A DNA stretch of 64,000 nucleotides, taken from Megalopta genalis. Lineage: Eukaryota > Arthropoda > Insecta > Hymenoptera > Halictidae. Under the pieces are notes generated by a model. It had not been told where the DNA came from, searched no databases, and saw only the letters and a list, made by a program, of their open reading frames with translations. Position numbers and translations under genes: made by a program. Positions 22,049-34,563 of this stretch are shown piece after piece (the stretch's first letter is position 1; every line of letters begins with the position of its first letter). The DNA is taken from positions 17,652,501 to 17,716,500 of the forward strand of contig NC_135016.1 in the NCBI RefSeq assembly GCF_051020955.1. The letters run 5' to 3'.

Positions 22049-23342
22049 ATTCCATTCCACTATGTTCGGAAAACTCTCCGCTATCATTTAACACCGATTA
22101 GAACTTTCTAACGTTTTTACTATTCATGCAGTACCTCATTTTTCTCGAAAATTTGTGGTGCAATTTTGCGAGCAATTCGGTTTTCGGTTGTTTGATCGGG
22201 GAGCGAAGCTCTACAAGAATTTCACAGCGGCCGTAGGAAATAAAAAAAATCGTGTCGGACAATGTTACCGTTCGATCGTATTTACACTCATGCTGCATTC
22301 GTTACGTTGTATTGTAGCACATTTTTTACCAGCCTCCTATCACAGCAGATCGATATTTGATTTCATCCCCCGTTGCGCCGGATCCAGTTTTAGAACCGCG
22401 CGGCAAGGTAAAAAGAGGATTCCGATCGAATGAAGAAGACCGTGTTCTGGTTCGAGAGCCTCTAATACGCCGCGGAGGAGAGAAGGCACGACGACGACGA
22501 GGGCTCGACGGGCTCGGCTCGGCTCGGCTCGGAGAAATTGGCTCGACGATAGATCCGGCGACAGAGCCGGGGCCGGCGAGCCTCGATCGTTCCTGTCCGA
22601 CCGTATATCGAGACAAACGGAATTTAATCTCTCACTGTTAGACATGCTCCGATACACTGTAGATATTCGAACATGAAATTTCATTTCCCTGTATTTCTAT
22701 GCCGGGGGACGAGGCGCGCGCGCGCGCGCTCGCGCCCGCGAGAGAGCCTCCTAACGCGTGTAAACCGACCAGGTAACAAGCGCCGGCCGCGTGTAAAATG
22801 GCCGCGTAACAGGCACCGAGCGCCGGTGTAACGGCGCCGTGTACCGTTTCGGACTATCTCGACACGCGTGTCCACCTCGCCGCAGAGACAAAAAGTCGCT
22901 GGCCGGGGTTACAGACGTCTTTCGTATGTATGCAACGGCCGATCGTAACGAGCGAAATGATTTTCGTTGGCGTCGTTCGCCGTTGACGGTTTCGGGAACG
23001 GCGTACTAAAGGAACGAATTTATTCCGTCGCATTGTATCGGCCAGCTCCAATAAAGCGGAGCTGTAACTTCGATTCTGCACGGTCCGGATAATAAAATAT
23101 TGTCGCGCGAGTGCACTGTCCGATTCTATTATTTATCCTCGCTCGGCCGACTGCAGCCTGTCTCTAATGTCGGATTACATTTTTAAATACGCGCGCAGAG
23201 TGAAAACGCTCGCGAATGTATCTGTCTGCGCTCGTTGCGCGCTGTACTATCGCACACGTCCGACTATCGCGTCAATTATTTGCTCCGATTTTAAAATTAA
23301 TCCTTGCGCGCGCGCGTTCGGTGCATCCCGCTTGAGGAGAGT
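22049..23342. other. Unassigned stretch with GC simple runs
   Basis: GGCTCGGCTCGGCTCGG at 22511-22530 and (CG)n at 22716-22730. No exon is recognised. Confidence 0.55.
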
Positions 23343-23775
23343 GAAATGGTAAAATGATGAAATGGTAAGATAACAGAATGGTAAAATGATAGAATGATGA
23401 AACGATTAAAGGGTAAAATAGTAAAATGGTAAAATGGTAAAATGACGAAAGGGTAAGTGATAAAATGGTAAAATGGTTAAATGGTAAAATGATAAAATGT
23501 TGAAACGATGAAAGGGTGAAATGATAAAATAGTAAAATAATAAAATGGTAAAATGATAAAAAAGTAAAATGATATAATGATAAAATGATAAAATATTGAA
23601 ATGATGATAGGGTGAAATGATAAAACGGTGAAATGAGAAAATGTAGAAATAATGAGAAGGTAAAATGATAAAATAATGAAATAATAAAATGGTAAAACGA
23701 TAAAATGGTGAAATAATGAAATGATAAAATGGTAAATTGATAAAACGATAAAATGCTAAAATGTTTAAATGATAA
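23343..23775. repeat. Degenerate ATGGTAAAATGATAAA array
   Basis: Irregular units of 7-10 bp (AATGGTAA, AATGATAA, AATGATGA) run for 430 bp. The minus strand is open for 173 codons of low complexity (FYHFTILSFYHF type). That frame is a by-product of the array. Confidence 0.93.
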
Positions 23776-23888
23776 TAATCTGGCGCAGCCCATGGAATAA
23801 AATTGGGGTGCGCCGTAAACTATTTAATCTGCTTTCGGTGGCGCAGTATCACAGTTCGGTAGGGTAACTTCGAAAATCTGCTTCACAG

Positions 23889-23914
23889 TGAACGATCGAT
23901 CGATCGATCGATCC
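23889..23914. repeat. (CGAT)n microsatellite
   Basis: GATCGATCGATCGATCGATC, six tetramers. Confidence 0.9.
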
Positions 23915-24419
23915 CTGGGATCGCGGATTAAGACCGCGCCGCTTTACTCTCCCGCACTATTTTATAACGCGACGCTGCTCGCGTTGACCCGAATTCATTT
24001 TTAAGTGTTTAACAGAGTATAAAGATTGCACGCGCTTCACCCTCGTTCGGCCGGGGGTGGCTTCCCGCCCGCGCCCGAAAGGCCATGACTCTATCCGACG
24101 ACCGAGCCAGTCGGTGAACCGTGCGTTCAGCCACCCTCTCGCGCGTCAGCGATTCACCTCAAAGATGAATGGGAAAGACAGAGACGAGGAACACTTTCAA
24201 GATTGATTTGGAAATTTCCCGAACTGATCGATCGACGCACTTTCCTCAAAGAATGGAGGGCACGGGTGATGCCTGTGTGCAGCAGACAGAGAATCATGTT
24301 CATCGTTTCCTAGAGATATATTAACCGAGGCCGGGGTCTTTCCACTCGAACGAAGATATTATTTTGTTTCGCAGCGATTCCGCGATGTAAAGTGTTCCAA
24401 TCATTTTTTCCATGAATTT
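23915..24419. other. Unassigned stretch
   Basis: Mixed sequence. Nothing recognised. Confidence 0.55.
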
Positions 24420-24612
24420 CCGTACGAATTTATTTTATTCGAATATAATATATTATATAATATAATATTAATATATATTATATTATATATATTAATATTA
24501 TATATATTATATTTGATATATTATATTATTATTATATATATATGATGATATCATAATATATATATATATATTATAATATATCAAATATAATATATTTTAT
24601 TCGAATAAAATC
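24420..24612. repeat. AT-rich palindrome
   Basis: TTTATTTTATTCGAATATAA at the left is inverted as TATATTTTATTCGAATAAAA at the right, enclosing almost pure AT. It could form a cruciform. Confidence 0.75.
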
Positions 24613-25424
24613 TTATTCCGATCAATTTGCATCCAGATAAATTTTTATTCGTTCAGATATCGATCCAATAACATAGAATACAATTCTTTATTTTTTCATC
24701 TCTTAGCCGTCACCTTACCCAACGCTGCGCGCAACGAAGTGACAATTTCGCGACGAGCAGTCGCGAGTTGCATCATCCTTTCCCCTCGATCCTTAAGATC
24801 AAGGCCGATACGGCAAGCGGCCGGCAATCAAAAGCGGGCAGCAATAAACAATAGCATTGATACCGTCGTCGCAGAATTCCTCTACTTCTACGGTGCGTTT
24901 CCAACGTTACGGCGCGTCCGCCAATTATCTTCATCGCGCTCGGCGTTTTTCTACTTCCGTGCTCTGTGCAAAGCGTCCGAGAGCTTAGTAGAACGAAGTC
25001 CGCGCGGCGAATATCTGCGAATGCTGGTTCATAGAAGCGATAAACAGTCGGATCGATGAGATCGTAACCGCGATCTGACTTCGGAAGGACTTCGGCCGCG
25101 AAGCCCTTCGAATGGCGAAACACGGTGTGCCGGATAATGTTCGTCTTCTCGAGCCTTATCTCGGCACGCCAGGCCGTTCAACCCCGGCTCCCCGGCCAAT
25201 CCTCGTTCACCTATCAGCGATCTATGCAGTTAAATATTATTCTAGATATCGGAATCAAGGTTTCCTGAAAAACCGACGAGTTACGCACCTGTTCCGATTG
25301 CGAGCCGACCTTTCGCGGCCTGAACGCGAACTTCCTGCAACTTCGCGATCTACGGAACGCTTGCAGAAAATTCAATAAATACGATAAGCCGATGGGAAAT
25401 ATTTTTAGATTTATTCCATAGTTA
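24613..25424. other. Unassigned stretch
   Basis: Frames of 106 and 116 codons overlap on opposite strands with no domain. Nothing else is recognised. Confidence 0.55.
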
Positions 25425-25540
25425 ATTATATTGAATATATTAATATATATTATAATAATATAATATATAATAATAATAATATAATATAATATAATAATAT
25501 AATAATATAATATATAATATATATTATATTAATATATTAA
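25425..25540. repeat. AT-rich ATAATATA tract
   Basis: ATAATAATATAATATAATAT words. It abuts the truncated family A arm. Confidence 0.85.
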
Positions 25541-25542
25541 AT

Positions 25543-25678
25543 TCATTGGTCGTCGTTTTGCGTTAATAACACTCGTAAACGAAGCCGCGGATTGCATTTT
25601 CGCAAAGGAGGAAGTTACTTAAAATGACCTCAAGAATCCCTAATTTCTTGCAAAGTACCATAATTTTGGGACATTCTG
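25543..25678. mobile_element. Family A, right arm only (A5)
   Basis: This begins at TCATTGGTCGTCGTTTTGCG, continues through the CTCGTAAACGAAGCCGCGGA inner type and ends ATTTTGGGACATTCTG followed by TA. The left arm and core are missing. An AT-rich tract lies immediately to the left, so the loss probably happened there. Confidence 0.82.
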
Positions 25679-25794
25679 TATATGTGTTACGTCGTGATGA
25701 ATATAATGTCAATTTTATAAAAGAAAATTAAATGTTCTTTTCGTCGATATATCCACCGTATTTTTAATTATCTTTTGGACAAAAACACAGCATC

Positions 25795-25906
25795 TTCGGT
25801 GTAATCGTGCTTAAAAACATTCTGCTCCGCAGCAGAGCCTTCGGATTTACGGAACAAACGACGGATGCCTCCATAGGCGGAGCCAACGGGGCGCTAAAAG
25901 GGTTAA
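25795..25906. mobile_element. TTAA-type right module
   Basis: CTGCTCCGCAGCAGAGCC (a hairpin) and GGCGGAGCCAACGGGGC lead to GCTAAAAGGGTTAA. It contains short palindromes like other modules of this class. The left end is not identified. Confidence 0.55.
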
Positions 25907-26884
25907 ATCCTGCTAAGCAACATCGAAGAAAGTAATTTCGTTTCGTTGATCGCCGGAAGACTTTCTCGTGCGGGCAACGCCGACAGGAGATCGGCGAAAG
26001 ATCGCGAAGACGTGTGGCGTCGAGCGAATCGGCCTATCGCGGCTGCCGATCTGCGATCTATCCTCGGATCCGGGCGCAACGCGGCGGAAAATATCGCGCT
26101 CGCGCGGCGCCGATCGGTCATCACGGTCAGATTCGATCGGTTTAACCGGCCGAGGCAGCGATAGAATTTCAACTGGAATCTGAATTCCAGCGCGGGAAAT
26201 GGGAGTGCCTCGCGGGCAAAAACGAGGACGCTGCCGACGCGGCGCGGCTCGGCGCGTGATTCCGTAGTTAGGCGACCGGTAACGCGATACCTCGCCGAGG
26301 ATTAATGTCCGCGAATATTTCGCGATAGCGCGGAATCACGGGTCGCCGGCTCCACCCCGGGCTGCATTCTGGCCGTCCTCGAAAGAATTTATTAAACGCA
26401 GATCTGATTCGTGGAAGATGAGCAGCGAACGGGGGGGATTAATGGCTTCGAGAAACTACCCCAGGAATCACGGAAGCTATCTCATGAATATTTAGCATTC
26501 CGATGCTTTTTAGCGCCGGTTAAGCTCCGACGAGCGATCCGATACGGTGGATGATAATGCTTCACGGGATCGGCACGCGAGTTCCGAGGAAAACTGGAGT
26601 ATTAATTTCGGCATGCGAGCCGGACGAAGGCGCTCCGAACGAGAGGAGCGAACGGGAAGATCGATGGAGGACCATACATACAGCCGACTCTAACTTTCAG
26701 CTGCGAGTCGGATGATCGCGGAAACATGGATGCAGTCTCTCGACAGGGCGCAGCGGCCTTTCGACGATCCGAAATGCGTGTTTGTAAGTCTTCGACGATG
26801 CCGATTGGATAATTCGCCGCATCCGGAAACGCTGTGGCGCTTTAACGCTGGATTTACGGAGAACAGAAAACAGCTGTTTTATAT
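25907..26884. other. Unassigned GC-rich stretch
   Basis: CpG-rich, with a homopolymer GGGGGGG at about 26431. No exon is recognised. Confidence 0.55.
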
Positions 26885-27393
26885 CAGACCTTTGCACTCG
26901 AGCGGCGACACCGAGGCGCCGTCGAAAATTCTTATGTCACGTTGCAAAATAATTTCAACGTCGACGAAGTTGTTTATATTGTTGCGAATCACTCCGTTTC
27001 TCTCGCGTCGTGGCATTTTATTTACAACTATATATTGTGTTATATAAACTATAATACAACTCTATTCAGTTATATTTCAGATCCCTGATCTCGACGTTCC
27101 TAGATTTCAGATATCGACTCTTCGATTGTCTGTTGGTAACACTCTTCCGTGGCAATCCCTATTTTCTATTGTTTTTTAAGGACTTGCTCACAACAGGGCA
27201 GTTTCACATTACAGCGACTTGATTTGGACAAGTCGCCGTAACAATATTGAAAAAAAAAACATTATGAAGTGTAATTGTTGCTTGAGTCGTATGCATAGAA
27301 TGCATAAGTAAGTTATTTGAAATGAAAATGCTATATAGGACAAAGAAAGCTATTTTAGATTTCGAGTTACAGTCGCTTCGAGCGCAAAGGGTT
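26885..27393. mobile_element. Family C element, worn ends
   Basis: CCTTTGCACTCGAGCGGCGA at the left (same GCGGCGACNCNGAGGCG continuation as at 15417 and 37090) and CTTCGAGCGCAAAGGGTTAG at the right. The interior is AT-rich and about 500 bp. Confidence 0.72.
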
Positions 27394-27945
27394 AGTTTAT
27401 AAAGGCAATAATAAGAATAAGGCACTTATTCTGATTTTTAACCGGTATAAATTCGCCGTAAGTAACATATAAATTGAATAAATAACTTATAAACGTATCC
27501 TTACGATACGAATGATATCGTAAATCTAGCGTTAATTTAACCTGTATATTTTTTCATCGGTCGAAAGAATATTTCCGGCCGCAACAATTTCTCCGAGTTG
27601 GAGGAAAATTGATATTTTCCTCGCGTGTCCACGTTTACGCGGATGCTTAAATATTCGTGTCGAGGGAACAGAATTTCATTCCCGCTTTAAAGAACAGAAA
27701 CACATTCCTGCTTAACAGGTTATTGCTGGAAATCTCCGTCACGAGTCGGACACACGTCATAGTACGGCAAAGAGTTGAGCAAAAGTAATAGCACTCGTTC
27801 TACGGTATTTCTTTCGCGTGATGGTAATTGTCGGACTACGGATTTCATGCATTTATGACAGAACCGAGTGGGTCGGATACAAACAGAGTGTAGAAGAAAA
27901 GTTTAACGATACTGTTACATCGTTTTCGACTTATTAAAAGTATTA

Positions 27946-27948
<3 letters not shown>
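27394..27948. other. Unassigned stretch
   Basis: Mixed AT-rich sequence. CAGAAACACATTCCTGCTTA resembles GAACAGAATTTCATTCCCGC just upstream. Otherwise nothing. Confidence 0.5.

Positions 27949-28018
<70 letters not shown>
27949..28018. repeat. (GT)n microsatellite
   Basis: About 35 GT dinucleotides. The two CVCVCV frames are products of it. Confidence 0.97.
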
Positions 28019-28020
<2 letters not shown>

Positions 28021-28367
28021 AGATAAATTCCTATTTATTATTATTATTATTATCCGGAGGAACCGGATTTTCATTTTACACGAAGATCGACAGTCCGGTG
28101 ATTACGTTCGAAATCTTAGCACAAATTACAATGGAGTCACTTTCGATTTCCTCTTACTATTCGTTATAAATCTACGCGGATGTTTAATGAAAAGACGATA
28201 GTTTTCAATTTCTGTGTTAATACAGGCTTCGTTTAATTATAGGTTTACAGAACCCGTCAAAATGGTGGGTACTAAGTTTTTAATTTACGATTATTGGGAT
28301 TGAAAAGATAAATTTATGATGTGTTACTGGCGGCAAATATTACAATAACACTCGTTGAAAATCGAAA
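28019..28367. other. Unassigned stretch
   Basis: AT-rich, starting with a short ATTATT run. Nothing else. Confidence 0.55.
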
Positions 28368-28589
28368 TACAGTAACGTCTCCCTAACTGACGCTCAAGTT
28401 GTGCACAAAACTGGACAATTTGGGAAGAAGAGATACGATCATTCGAGCCTTGCGGTTTATTTTTATAGTTACGAACTGTCAACAATTATGCAAATGAACT
28501 GCAAGGCTCGAAAAATCGTACCTCCTCATCCCAAATTGTCCATTTTTCTGCGCGTCAATTTGGACGTCAATTAGGAAGACATCACTGCA
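28368..28589. mobile_element. Family B hairpin MITE, copy B6
   Basis: It runs from TACAGTAACGTCTCCCTAAC to GGAAGACATCACTGCA. The arms pair through GAAGAGATACGATCATTCGAG and CTCGAAAAATCGTACCTCC. Immediately after it, CAGTAATTTCTCCCAGAAAT begins another copy cut off after about 20 bp, followed by the minisatellite-bearing repeat. Confidence 0.87.
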
Positions 28590-28696
28590 CAGTAATTTCT
28601 CCCAGAAATGTTCCGAAGTCGGAATTGAAACCGGCAGATCCGAGAATACTGAGTCGCGATTCATCGAGCCTCGCAGCTCGTTTTTACAGAAACTGG

Positions 28697-28830
28697 AATA
28701 AAAACGATGACTTAATTTTTTTATTTCTAATTTTCTGCCGCGATTCGAAGGCAATTCGGAGGCCACGTGCCACGATTCGAAAGCAAACAGACCATTTTGT
28801 GTTACCGTCGCGTGCCTTATGACACGCTTG
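28697..28830. repeat. Dispersed repeat K with 1.5 minisatellite units
   Basis: AAAACGATGACTTAATTTTT, then CGATTCGAAGGCAATTCGGA and GGCCACGTGCCACGATTCGA, then AACAGACCATTTTGTGTT. The left flank matches the 55.9 kb copy (complement) and the right flank matches the end of the 52 kb array. Confidence 0.78.
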
Positions 28831-28964
28831 ACCGACTCCGTCGACCCTTAGCATCGACGCAGCAATGAATCGCATAGGCGTAGGACTAGCACAGGGAAAT
28901 TCGCAGCAACCCGAAATTTGGCATTTCCGAGAAAGATTACTATAAATATTTTATCGGTACTTAT

Positions 28965-29098
28965 AAAACATATAAATATAAATAATATAATATATATAAT
29001 AATATAATAATATATAATATATATAATATAATAATATAATAATATATAATATATATAATAATATAATAATATAATAATATATAATAATATAATATAAA
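28965..29098. repeat. AT-rich ATAATATA tract
   Basis: ATAATATATAATATATATAA words with no other structure. Confidence 0.85.
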
Positions 29099-30278
29099 AC
29101 AGCTGATTTCAATGCCCCGTAAATCTAGCTTCAACCTACGCGAAAGTATTATAACCACCGCAACGCGCTCTCCTCGATATTACAAGCCAAGGTTGTGCCT
29201 CCGAAACTTAGGTGCGCCAAAAAACTTGGGGGCATCTTAAATCGAATGGCCAATAATCAATCGTTGGGCCAGGCGGGGCGAGACATCGGCAGCCAGACGG
29301 TTGCCGTTCGGGGTGCTGAGCCCCGAACAAGGTGCAATTAAGCGAGACACAGGAAGAACCGTCACGCACCGTGATCCCGAGGATCGCACGCGATGCCGAG
29401 CGGATTCGAGCGGAGAGGCGAAAGCCTGGTGGCCGGTCTTCTCGCGCGCCATAATCCTCGAACCGGGGCGGAACGCCATAAACCCGGGGGACATTTCGGG
29501 GCCGTGCAGTTTTCCAGCGATTCCTCGCCGCGATTTATGAACCGGGACACACAAAGATCGGCGGGGACGTTGCCGACGCGTATCGTGCGCCACATCCATT
29601 ATGGTGCACTTCCCATCGGCCGGCCACGGGGACCACGCATACCATAACGGCCAGAGTCATGCACGTTTGTGAATAACGTCGGCACGCATCGATATCGGCG
29701 CTGAGAGCGCGGCCGGACCCGCGCGACGTACGATCAATCTGCATGATTTACGTTTATCCTTACTTATCGTTTATCGCGCTGGCACCCAAGCACCCGCGCC
29801 CCGCCGCGCGGAACCGATAGCTCTCTTGATCCGGTTTCCCGGTTTCTTTCATTCGCCGCTCACCTGCAAGCAGAAAAAGAATGACTCGGTTAGAGTTAGT
29901 TTCGAGTTAAATCAGTCAGAAGGTGCAACGATCTCAATCAAGATGTGTTTCGATTGCATCGTGTTTTAATTGCATTGTATTTCAATCGCGCATTGTATCT
30001 CAATTACACTCGCAATTAAAATAATTAGATATTGAATTAACCGAATGGTTTGGACCACGAAATTCAAATGCAACCTAGATGAATTGCAGAGTAATTGAAG
30101 TATCACAACTTTGCTTGATAGTTCGTTCAATGCATACAAAAATATTGTTGGCGTTTTTTATTGTAGAGGGAAATGGTGTGCGAGGGGACAATTGTATGTC
30201 GTTCCTTTCTTTCGTTTTTTAGTTATATTACGCATCGAAAGGAATTGGTAGGGATACTTCGTTTCGTGGAAATATGTA
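29099..30278. other. Unassigned stretch
   Basis: Frames overlap on both strands at 29.2-29.7 kb without recognisable domains. Between 29930 and 30015 a TTGCATCGTGTTTTAATTGC-type word recurs about three times. Confidence 0.5.
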
Positions 30279-30617
30279 CAGGGTGTCCCAAAATTATTGC
30301 GCAAGCGAGAAATGAGGGGTTCCTGAGGTCATTTGAAGAAACTTTTTCCTTTGCGAAAATGCAATCCACGGCTTCGTTTACGAGTTATTGACGAAAAACT
30401 GTGACCAATGAGAAGCGAGATCAGCGGCGAAGTCCAGTTTCGCTCATTGGCTCTGTCGCCTCGCGCGCCAGCTGATCTCGCTTCTCATTGGTCACAGTTT
30501 TTCGTCAATAACTCGTAAACGAAGCCGCGGATTGCATTTTCGCAAAGGAAAAAGTTGCTACAAATGACCCCAGGAACCCCTCATTTCCCGGAAATACCAT
30601 AATTTTGGAATATTCTG
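30279..30617. mobile_element. Family A foldback element, copy A6 (best hairpin)
   Basis: It starts CAGGGTGTCCCAAAATTATT and ends ATTTTGGAATATTCTG. The two arms are nearly perfect inverted repeats of about 145 bp (left CGGCTTCGTTTACGAGTTAT, right ATAACTCGTAAACGAAGCCG) around a loop of about 45-50 bp containing CGCTCATTGGCTC. CCAAT boxes in inverted orientation sit at both arm bases. Any transcript through it would fold into one long hairpin. Confidence 0.9.
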
Positions 30618-31520
30618 TATAGAGTCTACTCTCAATCCTCCCTTAGACCTCCAAATTTCATGTCGATCGGCACAAAAGGGGCCATTCGGAAGTACAGCCG
30701 AAATAAAATATCCCAAAAATCGCGGAACTGCTCAGACCACGGCGGCGCGCACCGCGCGAAAAGGAATTCGATTCGCTCGCATTCGCACCGTCACACCGGT
30801 ACACGGTTACCCGGAGCCGAAGAAAACGCAACGGTTCACGCGGTGCAACCGCGCCGCATTCGTCAGCCTCGAGCGGGTTAGCGTCGTCGTATAACAAATT
30901 TCTCCAATTTCCACGAAAGAAAGCCGGCACGGTCGGAGGCAGCCTGGATCGGAGCGTTAACGAGCGACGATCGCTCCTCTCTCGGCGATTCGTATCGGCC
31001 GCGATAAGGGAGATTAGCATGAACAGTGTGTACGATGATGCACGTGCGAACCCTCGGCGCCGCGGCATTCGTAAATCGATTTCGATCAGCGTAGCTGCAC
31101 GCCGGAGAGCCCGGGCCGCGATGCAGTTCGTATCAGCGATAACCGGCGCCGGGGTGTGCTCGCGCCACTCCTAGCATTAAGATTAATTACGGCGTGCACG
31201 GATCCTCGCGTGTCGATGGAAACCGGGGGCCCGATAAACCGGCGGCGTGTGAAAATTAATTTCTGCCCGGCTATCGATCGAATGATCGCAATTACGAGGG
31301 CCGCGGGTCCGCGAAGATCGCGGCCGATACCGACCGCGACGAGCCGTCGACGACGCCCGTTGTCCAGGTTCGTTCGAAACGAGCGTCGAGACGCGGCCGA
31401 TTCATCCGCGAACATCCGAGGACCGGATCGACGATGATTTTCGTTCGAACAGGCGCGTCGATACCGATGCTTCGGTGGTTCGATCGAGCGTGCTTCGTCG
31501 CCGATACGGCTTGTACGGTA
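30618..31520. other. Unassigned GC-rich stretch
   Basis: A 136-codon minus-strand frame with no domain. CpG-rich. No exon is recognised. Confidence 0.55.
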
Positions 31521-31665
31521 TTAACCCTTTGCACTCGAAGTCATTTTAACTATAAATCTAAAATAATTTTTCTGAGTTATATAGTATTTCCATTTTATAC
31601 GACAAAGTGCATTTTACGTGTACGAAATTGTGTCTTGTGACTCATGCAACAAACTTAAAGATCTC
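31521..31665. mobile_element. Family C element, left part
   Basis: TTAACCCTTTGCACTCGAAG, then TATTTCCATTTTATACGACA, AAGTGCATTTTACGTGTACG and TCTTGTGACTCATGCAACAA. It matches the core of the 9.6, 16.9 and 17.3 kb copies. No matching right end is seen before the module ending at 31923. Confidence 0.78.
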
Positions 31666-31835
31666 TGCGAATGTCCAGAAGAAACGACAGAACGATCGCG
31701 ATAGAAAATATCGCGTTTAATTCAACGTTGATAGTCGAACAGGTTCGAAGAGCAGCGTACGATCCTCGTCGTTCCTCGACCGTCTGCTTCGAAGTCGATT
31801 ATCGAGTCGGAATTAAATTCCTTGGTAAATAACAC

Positions 31836-31923
31836 TTCCTTTATCTCAGGCGCTCCGCTCCAAAAAAGTGACGGAGTTGCTGGTAGGCAGTACTCGAGGA
31901 ACGCGCGGACCGCTAAGGGTTAA
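31836..31923. mobile_element. TTAA-type right module
   Basis: TTCCTTTATCTCAGGCGCTC to GACCGCTAAGGGTTAA. It is about 90% identical by eye to 21958-22048. Confidence 0.72.
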
Positions 31924-34329
31924 TTATCGCGAGGCATCGAGGCTGCTCGCGCGTCGACGGGACCGCCTGCTCGAATCGCGTCGGCGACGTCTCGCGAGAA
32001 TCGATTCGGCCACGGGCCGAGTAATTGGCGCCCGGCCTGCTAACCGGTCCACCGAGCGATACCGATAATTGTCCGATGCGAAAGAAATGAAGGAAATTAT
32101 TCTGTTTGATTGCCGGGTGTTCGAACACCTTGTTGCAGATTGGTTTCGATGGGCGGGGGGCGCGAGGGGGGCAGCCGAAATTGTTTAACACGCGGCGGTA
32201 CAATGTGCTAAAGGAATGAACTTTATGCGCGGTCATATATTCCTCCGAGGAGGGGGCGACGGGGCTTAATGTATTCAAATGTATTCGGTTTACGTTGGGC
32301 GAAGACGCTTCCTGCAGCAGCATTCAGGCCCTTTGCCAGCCTGTGTACCACGTAATTGCGACAAAAGTCGTTTTGCATGCGTGCTCTCGCCGTGACAGAA
32401 ACGCGATACCGAACGAACGAACGAACGAACGATGAGATCGATCGATTACGATCGCGCGCGCCGAGTGATTAAATGTTATGAAACCAGAGATTTTGCTCGT
32501 CGGTCCGCTGGGTTCCCTCTTCCGTCACGATCGATCATAATCGGGGGGAGCCGTGTACGAAATTAATTTAACGCGAGCATGGGAATTCTTGCGCGCCGAT
32601 GGGAATCCGGTCCTCGGCCGAATTAATTCGGCGCAAACGCGAAACAGTTAATTGCGATTATCACCCGTAATCGATCTCCCCCGGTGTCATCGATCATTCG
32701 GCGTGGCGTCGGCGATCCCGCTTCGTCGAAGATCCTACGGCGTCTCGACGAGTCACAGGACCCGGACGCTTTTTAAGAATTTTAGGAATTCGCGCGCGAG
32801 CTGCGAAGCATCGGTTCGATTCGATCGATTTACTCGTTTATTTTTGGCGATACTCTCGCGCGTTGTTCGGTGGTTACACACGGATGTAAAATATTTACTC
32901 TGATTTCGCTCAGGTAAACACAGAATTGGGCAACAAGTACTCTGATTAATAATCAACGAGTATAACTAGCGAGCCACAATCGTGAATTATTAATCGGATA
33001 AATTATCCTATAAAATTAATTACATGCTACTATGATATTTAGGTATAATTGATATAATATTTACATGCATTATCATGTAAAAGTAATCTGATCGATGATC
33101 AACGATCGTGACTCGTTAGTTATTAGAAATTATTAGAGATTGGTTGCGATAACTGACCAGTTGTAATCGTTGATCGTTAATCGGATTAGTTTTTCACAAT
33201 TCTGGAAATAGAGAGAGGGACAATTCCAGGAGAGAGAAAAAGAGAGAGGACAGAGGAAGAGAGGAAAGGATCGAAGGTGGAGAGATCTTAAAAAATGAGA
33301 GGAAACACGAGTGAGTCGAGAAATTAGATACAGATTTAAGGAAGACCGAAGGTGCCGGGAAATCTATCCAACGACAGATGCAGAGCTTCGATAAATTCTA
33401 GTTGCGCGACAGTCGATTTCGAGCCGCGACATTCCACGAGACGTTAGATCCATCGCTCGTCCACCTAACTCGGGCGAGAAATGTAGAGCGTACTGTCGGG
33501 AATTTCTAGTCGCGAAATATCCGCGTTGCATAATGGAAGAAAAGTCTCGGTCTCCAGGATCCTTAAATTCGCGAGCACTTTGGACGGACCCGCTCGTCCC
33601 TCGGAAGAGCGCGGTAAAATGCAATTCGCTGCAATACGTTTCGCTTAGCCGGTATCGCGAGAAATTAAGAGACACCTCCGCGACTTTCGCGGTTCTCGAA
33701 AGAATTTCATTTCGACGAACAAGCTCGCCCTTTATTGCGAGAGCTCTTCTGCGCGAGCTCCTCGCGGCGACGTTTAATCGGACCACTTATTTATTTGTCC
33801 CGCGAAATCCCGCGGAACGTAAGGAATTACGCGGCGCGCGGCGAACACGGCGCGGGACGACGGCGATACGAAAAATTGTGTCCATTTAAATTCGCATCGA
33901 AGCGGGACCCCGCTTTCGCCGGCATCTTCCAACGATCTCGCGCTAGAACGAACGCCCCGGAAGATCTCTCCGGCGCGGAGCGTTGAACGAAAGTCGGCCG
34001 ATTGTTCAGAATTTAGGACGTCGAGCGGAGCGAGCGGCTCATCGATCACCGAACACGAAAGTCCAGATTCGAGGGGTTATTCGAAAGGTCCCGAGAAATA
34101 GTTATCGGCAATTCGCTTCCCTCCGGCGTATATCCTTTACAGGACTGCCATAAAACTTTGAACGTCGAATAACGAAAGCAGACGTTAAGTCGGACGTTTA
34201 ACGATCGTTCGACACCTTGGCAAGTTCCACGTACGCAAAGTGTGCCAAGGGTCTGTTCGATCTGCTATGGATGAACAAGCGGCTATGTGTCACAGGTCGA
34301 CGCTACGGTCCGTCTTTCCGTTCAAGTTA
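31924..34329. other. Unassigned stretch
   Basis: Contains (GAAC)n at 32407-32430 and the GAGA tract at 33205. Near 32940-33185, AATAATCAACGAGT and GATGATCAACGATC words recur in both orientations. Frames of up to 140 codons overlap on both strands and match nothing. Confidence 0.5.
33205..33290. repeat. Purine-rich GAGA tract
   Basis: AGAGAGAGGGACAATTCCAG and AGAGAGAAAAAGAGAGAGGA. It is almost all purine on the plus strand. Confidence 0.75.
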
Positions 34330-34563
34330 TTAACCCTTAGCGACTGTTGTAAATCGATGGGAAGACAAAAGAAGTGTGAAACAATGCATACGAAGACGAT
34401 TATTTGATTCGAACGATCAGCGAATGAGCTACTAGAGCAAGCCACTATAGTGGCGCATCGTTCAGAGAGATGACATCCGCGGAAGCCACTATAGCGGTGC
34501 GTCGTTCTGAAAGATGACATCCGCGGAAGCCATTATAGTGGCGCGTCGTGCCTAAAAGGTTAA
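34330..34563. mobile_element. Family F element, short copy
   Basis: TTAACCCTTAGCGACTGTTG to CGTGCCTAAAAGGTTAA, 234 bp, with TTAA at both boundaries. Three tandem units carry CCACTATAGTGG, CCACTATAGCGG and CCATTATAGTGG. It is nearly identical to 7904-8125. Confidence 0.82.

Noticed and set aside
23272..23793. 173-codon minus-strand frame rich in F, Y, H, L and S
   Set aside because: Created by the ATGGTAAAATGATAAA tandem array.
27951..28201. CVCVCV frames
   Set aside because: Translation of the GT microsatellite.
32880..32925. Second recursive splice site (TTTCGCTCAG then GTAAAC)
   Set aside because: The pyrimidine tract is weak and there is no clear branch site.
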